A DNA stretch of 64,000 nucleotides from JARRKC01 sp037388505 (GCA_037388505.1 JARRKC010000017.1:1-64000), one strand, 5' to 3'. Shown: positions 33,689-43,226, counted from the first letter of the stretch. Notes: generated by a model from the letters alone, not told the origin. Numbers and translations: made by a program.

Positions 33689-36475
33689 ATGATCGGCCGA
33701 ACCATCTCTCACTACCGGATCGTCGAGAGGACCGGCGAAGGCGGGATGGGGGAAGTCTACCGGGCCGAGGACACCTCGCTCGAGCGGCCCGTCGCCCTGA
33801 AGTTCCTGCCCGAAGAACTGTATGTGGACCCGATTGCCCGCAAACGCTTCCTGCGCGAGGCCCGCTCGGCTGCCGCTCTGGATCACCCCTACATCTGCAA
33901 CGTCTTCGAAGTCGCCTCGACCAATGACGGCACCGACTTCATTGTCATGGAGTATGTCGAGGGCGAGACGCTCCAGGCACGCCTCGAACAGGGACCGCTA
34001 TCGCTGAAGGAGACGCTGAAGCTGGGCTCGGAGCTGGCCGAAGCGCTGGAGTCGGCCCATGAGAAGGGGATCGTCCATCGCGACCTGAAGCCCTCGAACA
34101 TCATGCTGACGCCGGCGGGTCATGCCAAAGTCATGGACTTCGGCCTGGCCAAGCGACTGGTGGCGGAAGGATCCGACACCCAGGACCTCAGCTCCGCGCT
34201 GACGGGAACCGGGGCGGTCCTCGGGACGCTACCCTACATGTCGCCGGAACACATTCGGGGACAGGCGGTGGATCATCGATCGGACATCTTCTCCCTGGGG
34301 ATCGTGCTGTACGAAGCCGTCACCGGAGTACATCCGTTCCGCAAATCTCAGCCCGGTGAGACAGCCGGATCCATTCTCAAGGAAGAACCTCCGCCTCTGA
34401 GCCGGTATGTCGCCGAGGTCCCCGGACTGCTGCGCCACACGGTCGAGAAGATGCTGGCCAAGGACCCGACCGAGCGCTTTCAGTCGGTGCATGAGGTTCT
34501 GACCAACCTGAACCGGCTGCGGGAAGATTCGGGCAAACTGGCGACGGTCGATGGGGAACAGAGCAGGCGCATGCCGACCCGGGCCTGGCTGCTCGTGCTG
34601 TTCGCGGTTTTCGTTGTGGCTGTCGTCGTCACAGCCATCTCGTCGTGGCTTTTCCTCAGCCGTCCGCCCGGGAAATTGTCACAGACAATCACGGGCATGG
34701 GCTCGCTAGTCCGGAGTCAGATGGAATTGCCGCCCCAAACACAGCTTTCCGGAGGTTGGCCCGTTACCGGTTTTCCCATCCCTCCGATTCCGACGCGGAG
34801 AGAGGTCGTCATCTCCCCCGCCGGGGATCAGGTCATCTTCAGCGCAACGACGCAAAGCGGGTCACACGACTCCTGGCTCTTCCGGCGGGCGCTTGATGCC
34901 GACCATTCCGAACCAATCCCGGGCACGGAAGGCGGCCGACAGCCATTCTTTTCTCCCGACGGTCGATGGATTGGCTTTTGGTCGCAGGGAAAGCTGAGCA
35001 AGATACTCGCCGAGGGGGGAATTCCGGTCCGGTTGGCAGACATGCCGGAGCTACCCGCCGGAGCCTTCTGGACGGACGACGGAAGAATCATTCTCGGTGC
35101 ATTCAGACAAGGGCTTCAGTGGCTGTCTGAAGACGGCGGTGCCTTTCACCCTCTGACCACCATCGATCCGGCCCGTGAGACCCGACACCTGCTGCCCTGG
35201 GTCCTGCCAGGGGATGACAGTGTGCTGTTCACGGCAATGCCTCATGCCTGGGGAGTCCGAGCCAGGGTGGAAGTGATGACGCTTTCGACTGGGAAACGGA
35301 AGTTGATTCTGGAGAATGCGGCTGATGCACGTTTCTTGCCCACTGGACATCTGGTCTTCCTCCGGCAGGGACAGCTCATGGCAGCCCCCTTCGATCCGAC
35401 GCTTCTGGAAGTGACCGGTCCCTCAGTGCCCGTGCAGGACCATCTCCAGCAGGCCCTGAATCTTGGGTACGACTCCGCGAATTCGGCTTCCGGTCAGTTC
35501 TGGGCATCCGACTCCGGAATGCTTGTGTTTGCATCCGGAGGTATCTATCGAGACGTTCCGGATGACCTGGTGTGGGTCGATCGGCAGGGGAAGGTGGAGA
35601 GAGTCGCTGGATTCGACAGACCGCTCGTCGGCCAGGCGGCTCTCTCTCCAGACGGCCGATCCATCGCTTTCGTCGAGCAAGCGATCAGCGGAGCACTTTG
35701 GGTCTTCGACAGGGAGCGGACGACACACACGCGCTTGCTCTCCGAGGGGATAGCTGCATTCCCCGTGTGGAGCCCGAGCGGGAAGCAGCTGGCAATCGGT
35801 TGGTCGGCCGCTGGGTCCCTCAATATCTGGTTGATCTCCGTCGAACGGAGAGAAGAACCAGGGCGACTGACTGAGGGCGAGAGGGACCAGGTCCCGGGTT
35901 CCTGGAGTCCCGACGGGAACTCCCTCGCGATCGTTGAGGCGGGAGACATCTTGGTATACGACTTCGAGAAAGAGAGCCTGAAGCCGTTCATCGCCACAGA
36001 CGCTCGGGAATGGTCTCCCGTGTTCTCTCCTGATGGGCGTTGGCTGGTCTATGTTTCCGACGAAACAGGGCAAAACGAGGTTTACATAACATCATTTCCG
36101 GATCGGAGCCAAACCTTGATGGTCTCGAATCATGGTGGGCGAAATCCCATTTGGTCTCCATCTGGAACCGAACTCTTTTACAGCGATCTGATCGACCGAG
36201 TGCCCGGGTTTCTCATCCAAGTGGATATAGGGGCTGGGGAGAAGATCGCAGCGGGTGTTCCTCGTCATTTGTTCGACCGTAGTCAACTCGGTTTGAGATG
36301 GTGGAGTCCCGGCCGCGGCTTCGATATTGACAGGACAGACGGACGCTTCCTGTTCAGCCGGCGAGAATCGTCTGGACCGGAAGTTGAGAAGGCCCGGCCC
36401 CAGCCGATTACGAAGCTCAATCTCGTCGTGAACTGGTTCGGGGAATTGAATCGCCTCTGTCCCGCAGGACGATGA
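33689..36475 (+). CDS. Ser/Thr protein kinase with transmembrane segment and TolB/WD40-like propeller
   Basis: 928 residues from ATG 33689 (GAGGGG upstream; a GTG at 33650 adds 13). The PknB-type kinase occupies about 1-280: glycine loop GEGGMGEV, Lys38 in VALKF, HRDLKPSN at 130-137, DFG at 150-152 and MSPEHIRG. All catalytic residues are present. A membrane helix lies near 305-325 (LLVLFAVFVVAVVVTAI). The external part has about five to seven TolB-like blades (FSPDGRWIGFWS, LSPDGRSIAFVEQ, WSPSGKQLAIGW, FSPDGRWLVYVSDE). This architecture is very common in Acidobacteriota; the propeller probably senses an extracytoplasmic ligand. It lies at the right side of the putative island. Confidence 0.93.
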   Translation: MIGRTISHYRIVERTGEGGMGEVYRAEDTSLERPVALKFLPEELYVDPIARKRFLREARSAAALDHPYICNVFEVASTNDGTDFIVMEYVEGETLQARLEQGPLSLKETLKLGSELAEALESAHEKGIVHRDLKPSNIMLTPAGHAKVMDFGLAKRLVAEGSDTQDLSSALTGTGAVLGTLPYMSPEHIRGQAVDHRSDIFSLGIVLYEAVTGVHPFRKSQPGETAGSILKEEPPPLSRYVAEVPGLLRHTVEKMLAKDPTERFQSVHEVLTNLNRLREDSGKLATVDGEQSRRMPTRAWLLVLFAVFVVAVVVTAISSWLFLSRPPGKLSQTITGMGSLVRSQMELPPQTQLSGGWPVTGFPIPPIPTRREVVISPAGDQVIFSATTQSGSHDSWLFRRALDADHSEPIPGTEGGRQPFFSPDGRWIGFWSQGKLSKILAEGGIPVRLADMPELPAGAFWTDDGRIILGAFRQGLQWLSEDGGAFHPLTTIDPARETRHLLPWVLPGDDSVLFTAMPHAWGVRARVEVMTLSTGKRKLILENAADARFLPTGHLVFLRQGQLMAAPFDPTLLEVTGPSVPVQDHLQQALNLGYDSANSASGQFWASDSGMLVFASGGIYRDVPDDLVWVDRQGKVERVAGFDRPLVGQAALSPDGRSIAFVEQAISGALWVFDRERTTHTRLLSEGIAAFPVWSPSGKQLAIGWSAAGSLNIWLISVERREEPGRLTEGERDQVPGSWSPDGNSLAIVEAGDILVYDFEKESLKPFIATDAREWSPVFSPDGRWLVYVSDETGQNEVYITSFPDRSQTLMVSNHGGRNPIWSPSGTELFYSDLIDRVPGFLIQVDIGAGEKIAAGVPRHLFDRSQLGLRWWSPGRGFDIDRTDGRFLFSRRESSGPEVEKARPQPITKLNLVVNWFGELNRLCPAGR

Positions 36476-37140
36476 AACACCACAGTATGGCTTCCGCGGG
36501 GCAGACTGCTCACTGTGTGACGGTTGCTCGAACTCTCTTTGACGAGGGCTGAAGCCGACGCATGGGAGCGGCCGAGACGGACAAACCACCGAGTACGCGC
36601 TGGGGAACTGCCGTTAATTTGTCCCCTCGGGTTTGGAGGCTTCATCTTCAGGGTGCGCCCAGGGCGCGGAAGTGCGGGTCACAGTACACTTCAGTCCACC
36701 CCAGTCCATCCTGTAACGTGCTAAGTACCGTTATTGCAGCACTTCTTACTCGAATGGCATTTAGGGGGTCGCGAGTTCAAATCTCGCCGTCCCGACCAGA
36801 AAGCATCTCTCGGAACTCTCAGTCCAGAGAGCACACCGTACGCTCGCAAGCATGGGGCCTTTGATCGCGGCGAACATGCCGTTGCGGTTCAAGCCACGAA
36901 GCGTGTGTTCAATACCGGACACCCTGTCCCGTTTTCGGACAAATCACGCGGGCTGGAGTCGGTCGTCTGCTCTCGGACATCTCACCGGATTGTCGAGATC
37001 CGAGGGTCACAGGCCTTTGGCACGCTCATTGCTCTCCACTCAAGCGAACGACATTGACCGATGTGTCAACGGATCGCCTGTCGGCCGGCCCGCTGCCCGG
37101 GAGTACAGGTGACGGGTCGAAGCCATGGAGGCCGTTCGCT
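36476..37140. other. Spacer containing the second tRNA-Pro fragment, no gene
   Basis: The only recognisable feature is the 40-base tRNA-Pro 3' duplicate at 36763-36802. Short open frames across it encode the meaningless translation of the tRNA. The GGAGG ribosome site of the permease is near 37127. Confidence 0.6.
36763..36802 (+). repeat. Putative att site, right copy (partial tRNA-Pro duplicate)
   Basis: AGGGGGTCGCGAGTTCAAAT onwards through CCAGAAA, 40 bases identical to 27878-27917. The sequence before it (GAATGGCATTT) keeps a weak likeness to the tRNA anticodon arm but no D-arm or 5' acceptor strand is present, so it is not a gene. Confidence 0.8.
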
Positions 37141-39630
37141 ATGAATGACCTAAAGTTCGCTCTTCGCCAGTTGAGGAGGAATCCCGGGTTTACGGCGGTC
37201 GCGGTGTTCTCACTGGCCCTCGGCATCGGTGCCAATACGGCGGTTTTCGGTTTGCTCAGCGCCGTCCTTCTACGCCCGCTGCCGGTGCAGGATGCCAGGG
37301 CACTGCGTGTACTGAGCTGGACGGCACCTCCCCTGAGGGACACGAATTTCTGGTACGGTCGACCCTCCGAGATGTCGGGGGAACGGATGACTGCCCACGT
37401 CTTCGCCTACCCGATCTACGACAGGCTCCGTGAACAAGTGGCCGGCAAAGCGGAGATTTTCGGTTTTGCGGACATCACCTCGATTTCACCGTTGACCGTC
37501 GTGGCGGCTGGACAGGCGTCTACCGCCAACGGTCTGATGGTCTCCGGCAACTTCTTCCGGGCCCTCGGTCTGACGCCTCTGTTCGGTCAGACCTTGACGG
37601 AGGCGAACGACCGACCCGGCGCGGCACCCGTCACCGTGATCTCGTATGCCGCCTGGCAGCAACGTTTCAACGGTGATCCCAAGGTCCTCGGTCAGACCGT
37701 CGCGCTGAACAACCACACTTTTGAGATCATCGGTGTACTTCCCCGGGATTTTCAGGGTCTGGTCGCCGGAAGCCGTTGTGACTATTACCTTCCGTTTGCA
37801 GCGCAGCCCCAAATGACCCCGCAGTGTCCCCTCGCTTCGGATCAAGTCTGCTGGGTCCAAGTCATGGCCCGACTGGCGCCCGGTGTGGATGAGGCACGGA
37901 TACGGTCTTCATTGGATATCCGGTTTGCCCAGAGCGTGGACAGTTCGATCCCTGAGAATGTCGAGAATACCGCGCACGTCGTCCTGGAAGACGGCCGTGG
38001 CGGTCCTTTGACCCCTCGCCTTGCACTGACGGAGTCTCTGTGGCCGCTGCTGGGGCTGGCCGGAATCCTGTTACTGATCAACTGCGTCAACCTGGCGGGC
38101 CTTCTGCTGGCGCGCGCTGTACGGCGGCAACACGAGATGGCCGTGCGTGTCGCGTTGGGAGCCGGACGCGCCCGCCTGATCCGTCAGCATCTGGTCGAAA
38201 GTCTGCTGATAGCCCTGGCCGGCACCGCCGGAGGCCTGATGCTGGCGCGGTGGGGCGAGATCGCGCTCGCCCGATGGCTCTGGCCGGTCGATGTCACTCT
38301 CGATGTGTCGCTCGATCTGCGTGTTTTCTTGTTCGCGGTGGGCCTGTCCATTGCAGCGACTTTCCTGGCTGCTCTCCTGCCGGCCTGGGGATCGACGCGT
38401 GGGAAGATCAGCGCTCTCCTGGGGAGCAGGTCAGGCGCAGGGCTGTACCGGATGAGATGGGGACGGATCCTGGTGGCTGCCCAGATGGGCTTGTCTCTGG
38501 CCCTGATGGCAGGCGCCGGGTTGTTCGTTCAGACCCTCATCAATCTTCATCGGGTCGATACCGGATTTCAGAGCAGCAATCTGTTGGTGTTCAAGATCGA
38601 TGCGACCGGAGCCGGGTATCCCGATCGGGCATTGGTCGATTTCTACGAACGGGTGCGGTCTTCCCTGGCGGCATTGCCCGGGGCCGACGCAGTGGCCAAC
38701 TCCAACTACCTTCTGCTGAGCGGCAATCCCGTCAGCTCGGGTGAGGTCCGCGTGAATAGAGGCGACGGACCGGCGATGTCATTCCGGGTCCAGGCGCTGC
38801 ACATCAGCGACAACTTCCTGTCGACGTTCGGGATTCCTCTGCCGCAGGGCCGTGCCTTTACGGCCTTGGACGTGGCGACCCAGGCGAGGGTCGCCATCAT
38901 CAACCGGACATTGGCCGGCAGACTCTTTCCCGACGAAGATCCCGTGGGGCAACGGTTACCTTGGACTCAGGAAGAGTTTCGGATCGTGGGAGTGTGCGGC
39001 GACATCAAGGACAGCAGCCTCAAAAAGCCGGCCGAGCCCACGGTCTTCTATCCGTACTCCTGGCTCCCGCAGCATGTTCCCCCTCCGGCAGTCTGGTCGT
39101 ACTATGCGGTCAAGACACCAGGGGATCCGAGAAGTCTGATACCAGCCGTACGCAAGGTCGTTGCGGAGCTGAACCCCACCATTCCCGTGACGGACATCAA
39201 GACCCAGGCCGTCCAGCTGGAGCAATCCATCGCCCGGGAACGATGTTTTGCCTCGCTGGCGTTGATCCTGGCCCTGCTGACGGTCCTGCTCTCCTGCATG
39301 GGACTCTACAGCATCATGGCCTATTACGTTGCGCGTCGCACCAATGAAATCGGACTGCGGATGGCCCTTGGAGCCACGACCGCACACGTGTGCTGGACGG
39401 TGTTGAAGAGTGCCCTGTTCGTGGTCGTTGCAGGCATCGCTGCGGGCGTTCCCGTGTTTCTGGCCACGGCTCGGATCACCCGCAGCTATCTCTTCGGCAT
39501 TGATCCGTATGACCCGGGCACCCTGGTGATCTCTGTCGTCCTCCTCGTCGCCGTGGCCATGCTGGCCACCTGGCTGCCGTCGCGAAGGGCCGCCAGGATC
39601 GATCCGACGGAGGCGCTGCGGTACGAGTAA
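37141..39630 (+). CDS. ADOP-type duplicated MacB/FtsX-like permease
   Basis: 829 residues. It starts MNDLKFALRQLRRNPGFTAV, the hallmark of the acidobacterial duplicated orphan permeases, with GGAGG 9 bases before the ATG; a frame to 37054 is not supported. The first periplasmic MacB_PCD domain follows one helix. FtsX-type membrane bundles lie near 330-440 (GLAGILLLINCVNLAGLLLA) and near 720-820 (LALILALLTVLLSCMGLY, ending EALRYE). The second MacB_PCD lies between. There is no ATPase gene beside it, as is typical of this orphan family. The substrate is unknown. Confidence 0.93.
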   Translation: MNDLKFALRQLRRNPGFTAVAVFSLALGIGANTAVFGLLSAVLLRPLPVQDARALRVLSWTAPPLRDTNFWYGRPSEMSGERMTAHVFAYPIYDRLREQVAGKAEIFGFADITSISPLTVVAAGQASTANGLMVSGNFFRALGLTPLFGQTLTEANDRPGAAPVTVISYAAWQQRFNGDPKVLGQTVALNNHTFEIIGVLPRDFQGLVAGSRCDYYLPFAAQPQMTPQCPLASDQVCWVQVMARLAPGVDEARIRSSLDIRFAQSVDSSIPENVENTAHVVLEDGRGGPLTPRLALTESLWPLLGLAGILLLINCVNLAGLLLARAVRRQHEMAVRVALGAGRARLIRQHLVESLLIALAGTAGGLMLARWGEIALARWLWPVDVTLDVSLDLRVFLFAVGLSIAATFLAALLPAWGSTRGKISALLGSRSGAGLYRMRWGRILVAAQMGLSLALMAGAGLFVQTLINLHRVDTGFQSSNLLVFKIDATGAGYPDRALVDFYERVRSSLAALPGADAVANSNYLLLSGNPVSSGEVRVNRGDGPAMSFRVQALHISDNFLSTFGIPLPQGRAFTALDVATQARVAIINRTLAGRLFPDEDPVGQRLPWTQEEFRIVGVCGDIKDSSLKKPAEPTVFYPYSWLPQHVPPPAVWSYYAVKTPGDPRSLIPAVRKVVAELNPTIPVTDIKTQAVQLEQSIARERCFASLALILALLTVLLSCMGLYSIMAYYVARRTNEIGLRMALGATTAHVCWTVLKSALFVVVAGIAAGVPVFLATARITRSYLFGIDPYDPGTLVISVVLLVAVAMLATWLPSRRAARIDPTEALRYE

Positions 39631-39639
39631 GGAGCCCGG

Positions 39640-39909
39640 GACCCTGACCACGGCGGTTTCACCGATGACGTCGACCTGCTGATCCTGATCGTGGAATTCC
39701 AGAGTTTTTGCGTTCGTCGAGTAATCGTCAAAGCCGGCGAGGAAACGCTCTCGTCCCTGGATCCGCCCGGCGAAGCCGGGGAGAACCATGACGACTTCGG
39801 GGTGTGCCATCGATGCAAGCTCCTCGATCCACCCGTCGAGCCACGCCTGGTTGATCCGCTGCATCACCACGGTCACTTCCCGAAGGACGGATTGTTCCGC
39901 TATCGTCAC
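39640..39909 (-). pseudogene. Truncated SnoaL/NTF2-like protein
   Basis: From a GTG at 39909 (GGAAGGAA upstream) about 90 residues resemble an NTF2-like ketosteroid-isomerase fold protein: VVMQRINQAWLDG, HPEVVMVLPGF, GRERFLAGFDDY and VDVIGETAVVR. The similarity ends about 39640, 10 bases outside the permease stop codon, where the last two beta strands should follow. The frame then runs on through the antisense of the permease gene, which has no meaning. This implies a recombination break exactly at the end of the permease gene. Confidence 0.6.
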
Positions 39910-40034
39910 TTCCTTCCACGCTGCCGATTCGAGCTCAAGACACCACTCAATTCTGGAGCAGGGTGTGCTCGACACGCGTCCCTGGCCCCTGGGCGCACCG
40001 TAACGAACCGATCTGCGTCGCGTGCCGGCGTGTC

Positions 40035-40130
40035 ATGACGTTGGACACTCGTTCCAAAGCCGCGAAGTTCTACGGCCTCAATCCTGATTTTCCGCCGGAT
40101 GTGCCTTTCTATCTGGATCTGATTCCTTGA
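40035..40130 (+). pseudogene. Possible N-terminal fragment of a methyltransferase
   Basis: A 31-codon frame opening MTLDTRSKAAKFYGL and ending FYLDLIP then TGA. I recall such openings (RSKAAxFYDLNPxFPxDxPFY) in class I SAM methyltransferases, just before the glycine-rich motif I, which is missing here. The call rests on memory of the family and is uncertain. Confidence 0.3.
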
Positions 40131-40520
40131 TCGCGTAGGGGTCGAAATCAAACTCACAAGCGCTGGAAGATAAACAAGCTTGTGAGCATGCCCACCTTGA
40201 GCCGGCTCTACGTTGTACGGGTCGAAACGTGGACGGCAACGGCCAGGAAGTCGCGGTTTTCTTCTCACGCCAGAGCGAAAAGAAGCGAAAAGAAGCGCAA
40301 TCCCACCTGCCGAAGTCCTCGGCGTATTGAATTCAGCTCGAGGTCTGCGCTAATCAAGAGAGGGCCACGTGTTCGCCAGACCAGAGGCGAGAGTCTCCGG
40401 GGCATCCCCTGGTGTCCGGACTTTCGAAGTCGGCGGCGCTTGAGCTCCCTGCCACGCCGGTGATCGCCGGTGACCGGTCGAGCCATCGGCCGTCCCGGCG
40501 ATCGCCGGACCCGATCGGAA

Positions 40521-40818
40521 ACTGGTGACACGCACGGAAAGCGACACTAAGCCCCCGAGGACAAAGGATTCCGCGGCTGGTCTGGCCCCATTTCCCATTT
40601 TATCGACGGTTCGCTGAACCCGATCGGCTCCATGCCGTGGACTATTCACTCGCGAAGGGACAACCATGAGTCCTGTGGGGATGGCGTCCCCCAGGGTCTT
40701 CCGACGGCGCCTGGACGCCGGCGGGACTTGGTCGGGATTCGGGATTAGGGGCCAGACTGGAGATAAAAGCTAGTATTCACAGTAACTTACAGATCCGTTT
40801 CGTGCGTGTCACCAATGC
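40521..40818. mobile_element. MITE-like element with inverted family B ends
   Basis: The left end (40521-40592) has GGTGACACGCACG then GACAAAGGATT then GGTCTGGCCCC. The right end (40748-40818) carries the same blocks inverted (GGGGCCAGACTGG, then CGTGCGTGTCACC). About 155 bases without a gene separate them. It resembles the RAYT unit at 7922-8801 with the transposase removed. Confidence 0.65.
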
Positions 40819-40824
40819 TGGCGG

Positions 40825-41049
40825 TCACTCCACGGCATCCAGGGCTCTTGCCGTCAAGCTCCGGAACTCGTAGCCGCATCCCCGGCAATGCCATTCGGGA
40901 GTCTCGTCGTCGACGCCGCTGCCGCCGACGTACACTTCGTCCCGATAGACCCTTGTGGCCAGCTCAGATCCGGGCAGCGCAGAGGTGATTCGGATGACTT
41001 GCTCCGAGCCGCACCGTGGGCATCTCCGGCTTCGTCTCATGCTCTTCAT
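40825..41049 (-). CDS. Small zinc-ribbon protein
   Basis: 74 residues with two Cys pairs, CPRCGSE near the N-terminus and CRGCGYEF near residue 55, which together can bind one zinc. The segment between them is short and partly acidic (YVGGSGVDDETPEW). Function unknown. GGAGGGAGG lies 3 bases before the ATG at 41049; the second ATG at 41040 is possible. Downstream lies the end of the MITE-like element. Confidence 0.75.
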   Translation of the reverse strand: MKSMRRSRRCPRCGSEQVIRITSALPGSELATRVYRDEVYVGGSGVDDETPEWHCRGCGYEFRSLTARALDAVE

Positions 41050-41291
41050 CGGCCTCCCTCCTTTGCTTCTTGACCGCCGCGACTCGAAGTCGACCGACGG
41101 CCGGATGTTCTCAGGGCGACAGCAGGACTCATGACCCGGCTTCAGGCGAGAGATTGCGCACGGAGTGGAAACGACGAACTGAATCTCCGAGTCATTTCAT
41201 TGCCGCTGAACACAGAGATCGAATTCCCTTCACAGCATACGAGGAAATGACCGCATTGGGAAGATAAGTACCCGACTATCGAGATCTCGGC

Positions 41292-41888
41292 TTACTTCCC
41301 CTTTCTCCACCACAGGAGGAAATCGGACGGTCGGCGACCCCACTCCTGGTACGGGTAAACCGCCTTGGAGACCGAACGCACGTGCTGCGTTGTGATGAAG
41401 GCGTTGGGATGGAACCGCTCGACGAGGCGACGAAGATTCTCGAGGTTCTTTCTGCGGATGACGGAGAAGACAATGCGGACGCGACCGGTCGCACCCATGG
41501 CACTGACGCTGGTGATGCCATACTTTTCTCGTGTGAGGTGTTCGATGAGCTCCCGAGCGTCCCGATTCGTGATCACGGTGACGCCCAGCAGACCCAGCGC
41601 CATCTTTTCTTCGATCTTCAAGCCCAGGTAGTTGCCGGTAGCGAAGCCGGCGGCGTAGGCCAGATAGTTCGATACGGCCGTCAGATTCTGTAGGATGTAC
41701 GAAATGACACTCAGCCAAATGAGCACCTCGAAGAACCCCAGAAAGGCGGCCGTACCCTTCTCTCCGCGGGCCACGAAGACCATACGCAGCGTGCCGAGGG
41801 TCACGTCGCAAACCCGGGCAAGGAAAATGAGCAAAGGGAAGACGAGCGCCCAAGTGCCGTCGGACCCGAACCACTGAATGAAATCCAT
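41292..41888 (-). CDS. UPF0316 membrane protein (DUF2179/DUF5698)
   Basis: 198 residues. Three membrane helices lie in the first 95 residues (ALVFPLLIFLARVCDVTLG, then FLGFFEVLIWLSVISYIL, then NYLAYAAGFATGNYLG). A DUF2179 cytoplasmic domain follows (GVTVITNRDARELIEHL, then IVFSVIRRKNLENL). DUF2179 is thought to bind small ligands, from general family knowledge. The ATG at 41888 is used; an adjacent GTG at 41891 adds one residue. No operon partner is seen. Confidence 0.88.
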   Translation of the reverse strand: MDFIQWFGSDGTWALVFPLLIFLARVCDVTLGTLRMVFVARGEKGTAAFLGFFEVLIWLSVISYILQNLTAVSNYLAYAAGFATGNYLGLKIEEKMALGLLGVTVITNRDARELIEHLTREKYGITSVSAMGATGRVRIVFSVIRRKNLENLRRLVERFHPNAFITTQHVRSVSKAVYPYQEWGRRPSDFLLWWRKGK

Positions 41889-42324
41889 CACTCACCAGCC
41901 CCAAAGAATGTGGGTGAAACAGCCGAAAGTAAACGCCCCGTCGAGATCCCGGAGGCCGATTGAGCAATCGCGGCCGCTGCACCATGTTGTCGGAGAAGCG
42001 TCCGGGACCCCATGGCCCTCCTATTCTGAGCGAATCTTGAACAGCATCAAAGGACGAACCGCGTGTCGATCGGCCCCGAGGCGACTTCGAAGAGGTCGAT
42101 CCAAGATCTCCCCCGGATGATGAGGAAAGGGCGGACAGAGGTGAGGCGGCACCGGGATCGATGCGGGATCGAGAAGACGAACGGGCGTCTGGTTAAGTGC
42201 CTGCGCGCGGGGACACTGGAACCAGTTCACGTTTAACTCGAACGCTGGTCGATGCTAGAGTAGAGGTCAAGTTCTTACCGTTTCTGTCCCAATCTTTTTC
42301 GCAGCAGTCACGGAGGATCGTTCC
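41889..42324. other. Spacer, no gene seen
   Basis: No frame has protein-like composition in either direction. The final bases carry CACGGAGG, the ribosome site of the next gene. No repeat of the families described here is present. Confidence 0.5.
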
Positions 42325-42600
42325 ATGACCTTCATGATCACTTTTTCGTTGCCGGTCGAGACCATCGAAGAGCGGACGTCGCGTTTTCTCGAGACCGGCG
42401 CTCCGCCACCCGACGGCGTCAAGATGGAAGGCCGCTGGCATTCCGTCAGCGCAGCGCGCGGGTGGGTAGTAGCGAGCACCCAGGACGCGAAGGCCCTCTT
42501 CCGCTGGATCACCTCGTGGGCGGATGTCATCGAGTTCGAAGTCGAGCCGGTGCTCAGCGACCAGGAAGCGGCGGAGGTTCTCAAGGGAGCGGCCCACTAG
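42325..42600 (+). CDS. Small DUF3303-like protein
   Basis: 91 residues. It opens MTFMITFSLPVETIEERTSR and contains GRWHSVSAARGWVVASTQDA and WADVIEFEVEPVLSDQEAA, a short alpha/beta dimeric-barrel-like pattern as in DUF3303 proteins. No enzyme motif is seen. GGAGG is 8 bases before the ATG. A monocistronic gene with a long spacer on each side. Confidence 0.75.
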   Translation: MTFMITFSLPVETIEERTSRFLETGAPPPDGVKMEGRWHSVSAARGWVVASTQDAKALFRWITSWADVIEFEVEPVLSDQEAAEVLKGAAH

Positions 42601-42857
42601 CGGCATCGGCCGAACCCTGGAAATAACCAGGTAATAGCGGCACGGGTCGGCGGCACTCTTCAAAGCGCGCAGCCTGAGTGTCTATCCTCGCTTTACTCTC
42701 TCGAGCGGCGTGGGTAGACTTCGTCGCTGGAATCGAGGCATGAACAACCACACACGAGTGGTCTGCTGAAGAAGGCTCTCCGGTACACACGAGCCCTTTC
42801 GCAGTACGTGGCGGCTCAGCCGGGCGTCGAGATACAAAGCGAGGAGGGATCCCTGCA

Positions 42858-43226
42858 GTGAGCATACTCGAGAAGATCAATCTGGAGCAGAAGCTCTCGT
42901 TGTTCAGCACCCACTGGGATCCGAAGATCGTGGCGGAGCTCAACGGTCAGCAGGTGAAACTCGTCAAGTTTTCGGGCGAGTTCGTTTGGCACTCACATGC
43001 GGCCGAGGATGAACTGTTTCTCGTGGTCCAGGGGTGCTTCGACATGCAGTTGCGCGATCGGACGGTACGCCTCGCCGAAGGTGAGCTGATCGTCATTCCC
43101 AAGGGAGTCGAGCACTGTCCCAAAGCCGATCAGGAGGTCCACGTCCTGGTCTTCGAACCGGCGACGACACTCAACACCGGCACCGCCGGCGGAGATAAAA
43201 CGGTCCGGCAGCCCGAGCGTTTGTGA
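42858..43226 (+). CDS. Cupin-domain protein
   Basis: 122 residues forming a single cupin. Motif 1 is FVWHSHAAEDELFLVVQG with the metal-binding HxH and glutamate, and motif 2 is GELIVIPKGVEHCP with the final histidine. The metal-binding set (two His, Glu, His) is complete. The short C-terminal tail is unstructured (TAGGDKTVRQPERL). The start is GTG with GAGGAGGG upstream. The substrate is unknown; it may be an isomerase or a binding protein. Confidence 0.85.
   Translation: MSILEKINLEQKLSLFSTHWDPKIVAELNGQQVKLVKFSGEFVWHSHAAEDELFLVVQGCFDMQLRDRTVRLAEGELIVIPKGVEHCPKADQEVHVLVFEPATTLNTGTAGGDKTVRQPERL

Larger units (their letters stand above)
39631..40824. other. Decayed stretch with gene fragments and a MITE-like element
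   Basis: It contains an NTF2-like fragment (39640-39909), a 31-residue possible methyltransferase start (40035-40130), an inverted repeat CTCACAAG/CTTGTGAG near 40153-40181, and the family B pair at 40521-40818. No intact gene is present. Confidence 0.65.

Noticed and set aside
36763..36802. A second tRNA-Pro gene
   Set aside because: Only the 3' half is present; the D-arm, anticodon loop and 5' acceptor strand are missing, so it cannot fold as a tRNA.
38956..39975. 339-residue minus-strand open frame starting with an NTF2-like segment
   Set aside because: Only about the first 110 residues resemble a protein; the rest is antisense of the permease. It was reported as a truncated pseudogene instead of an intact gene.
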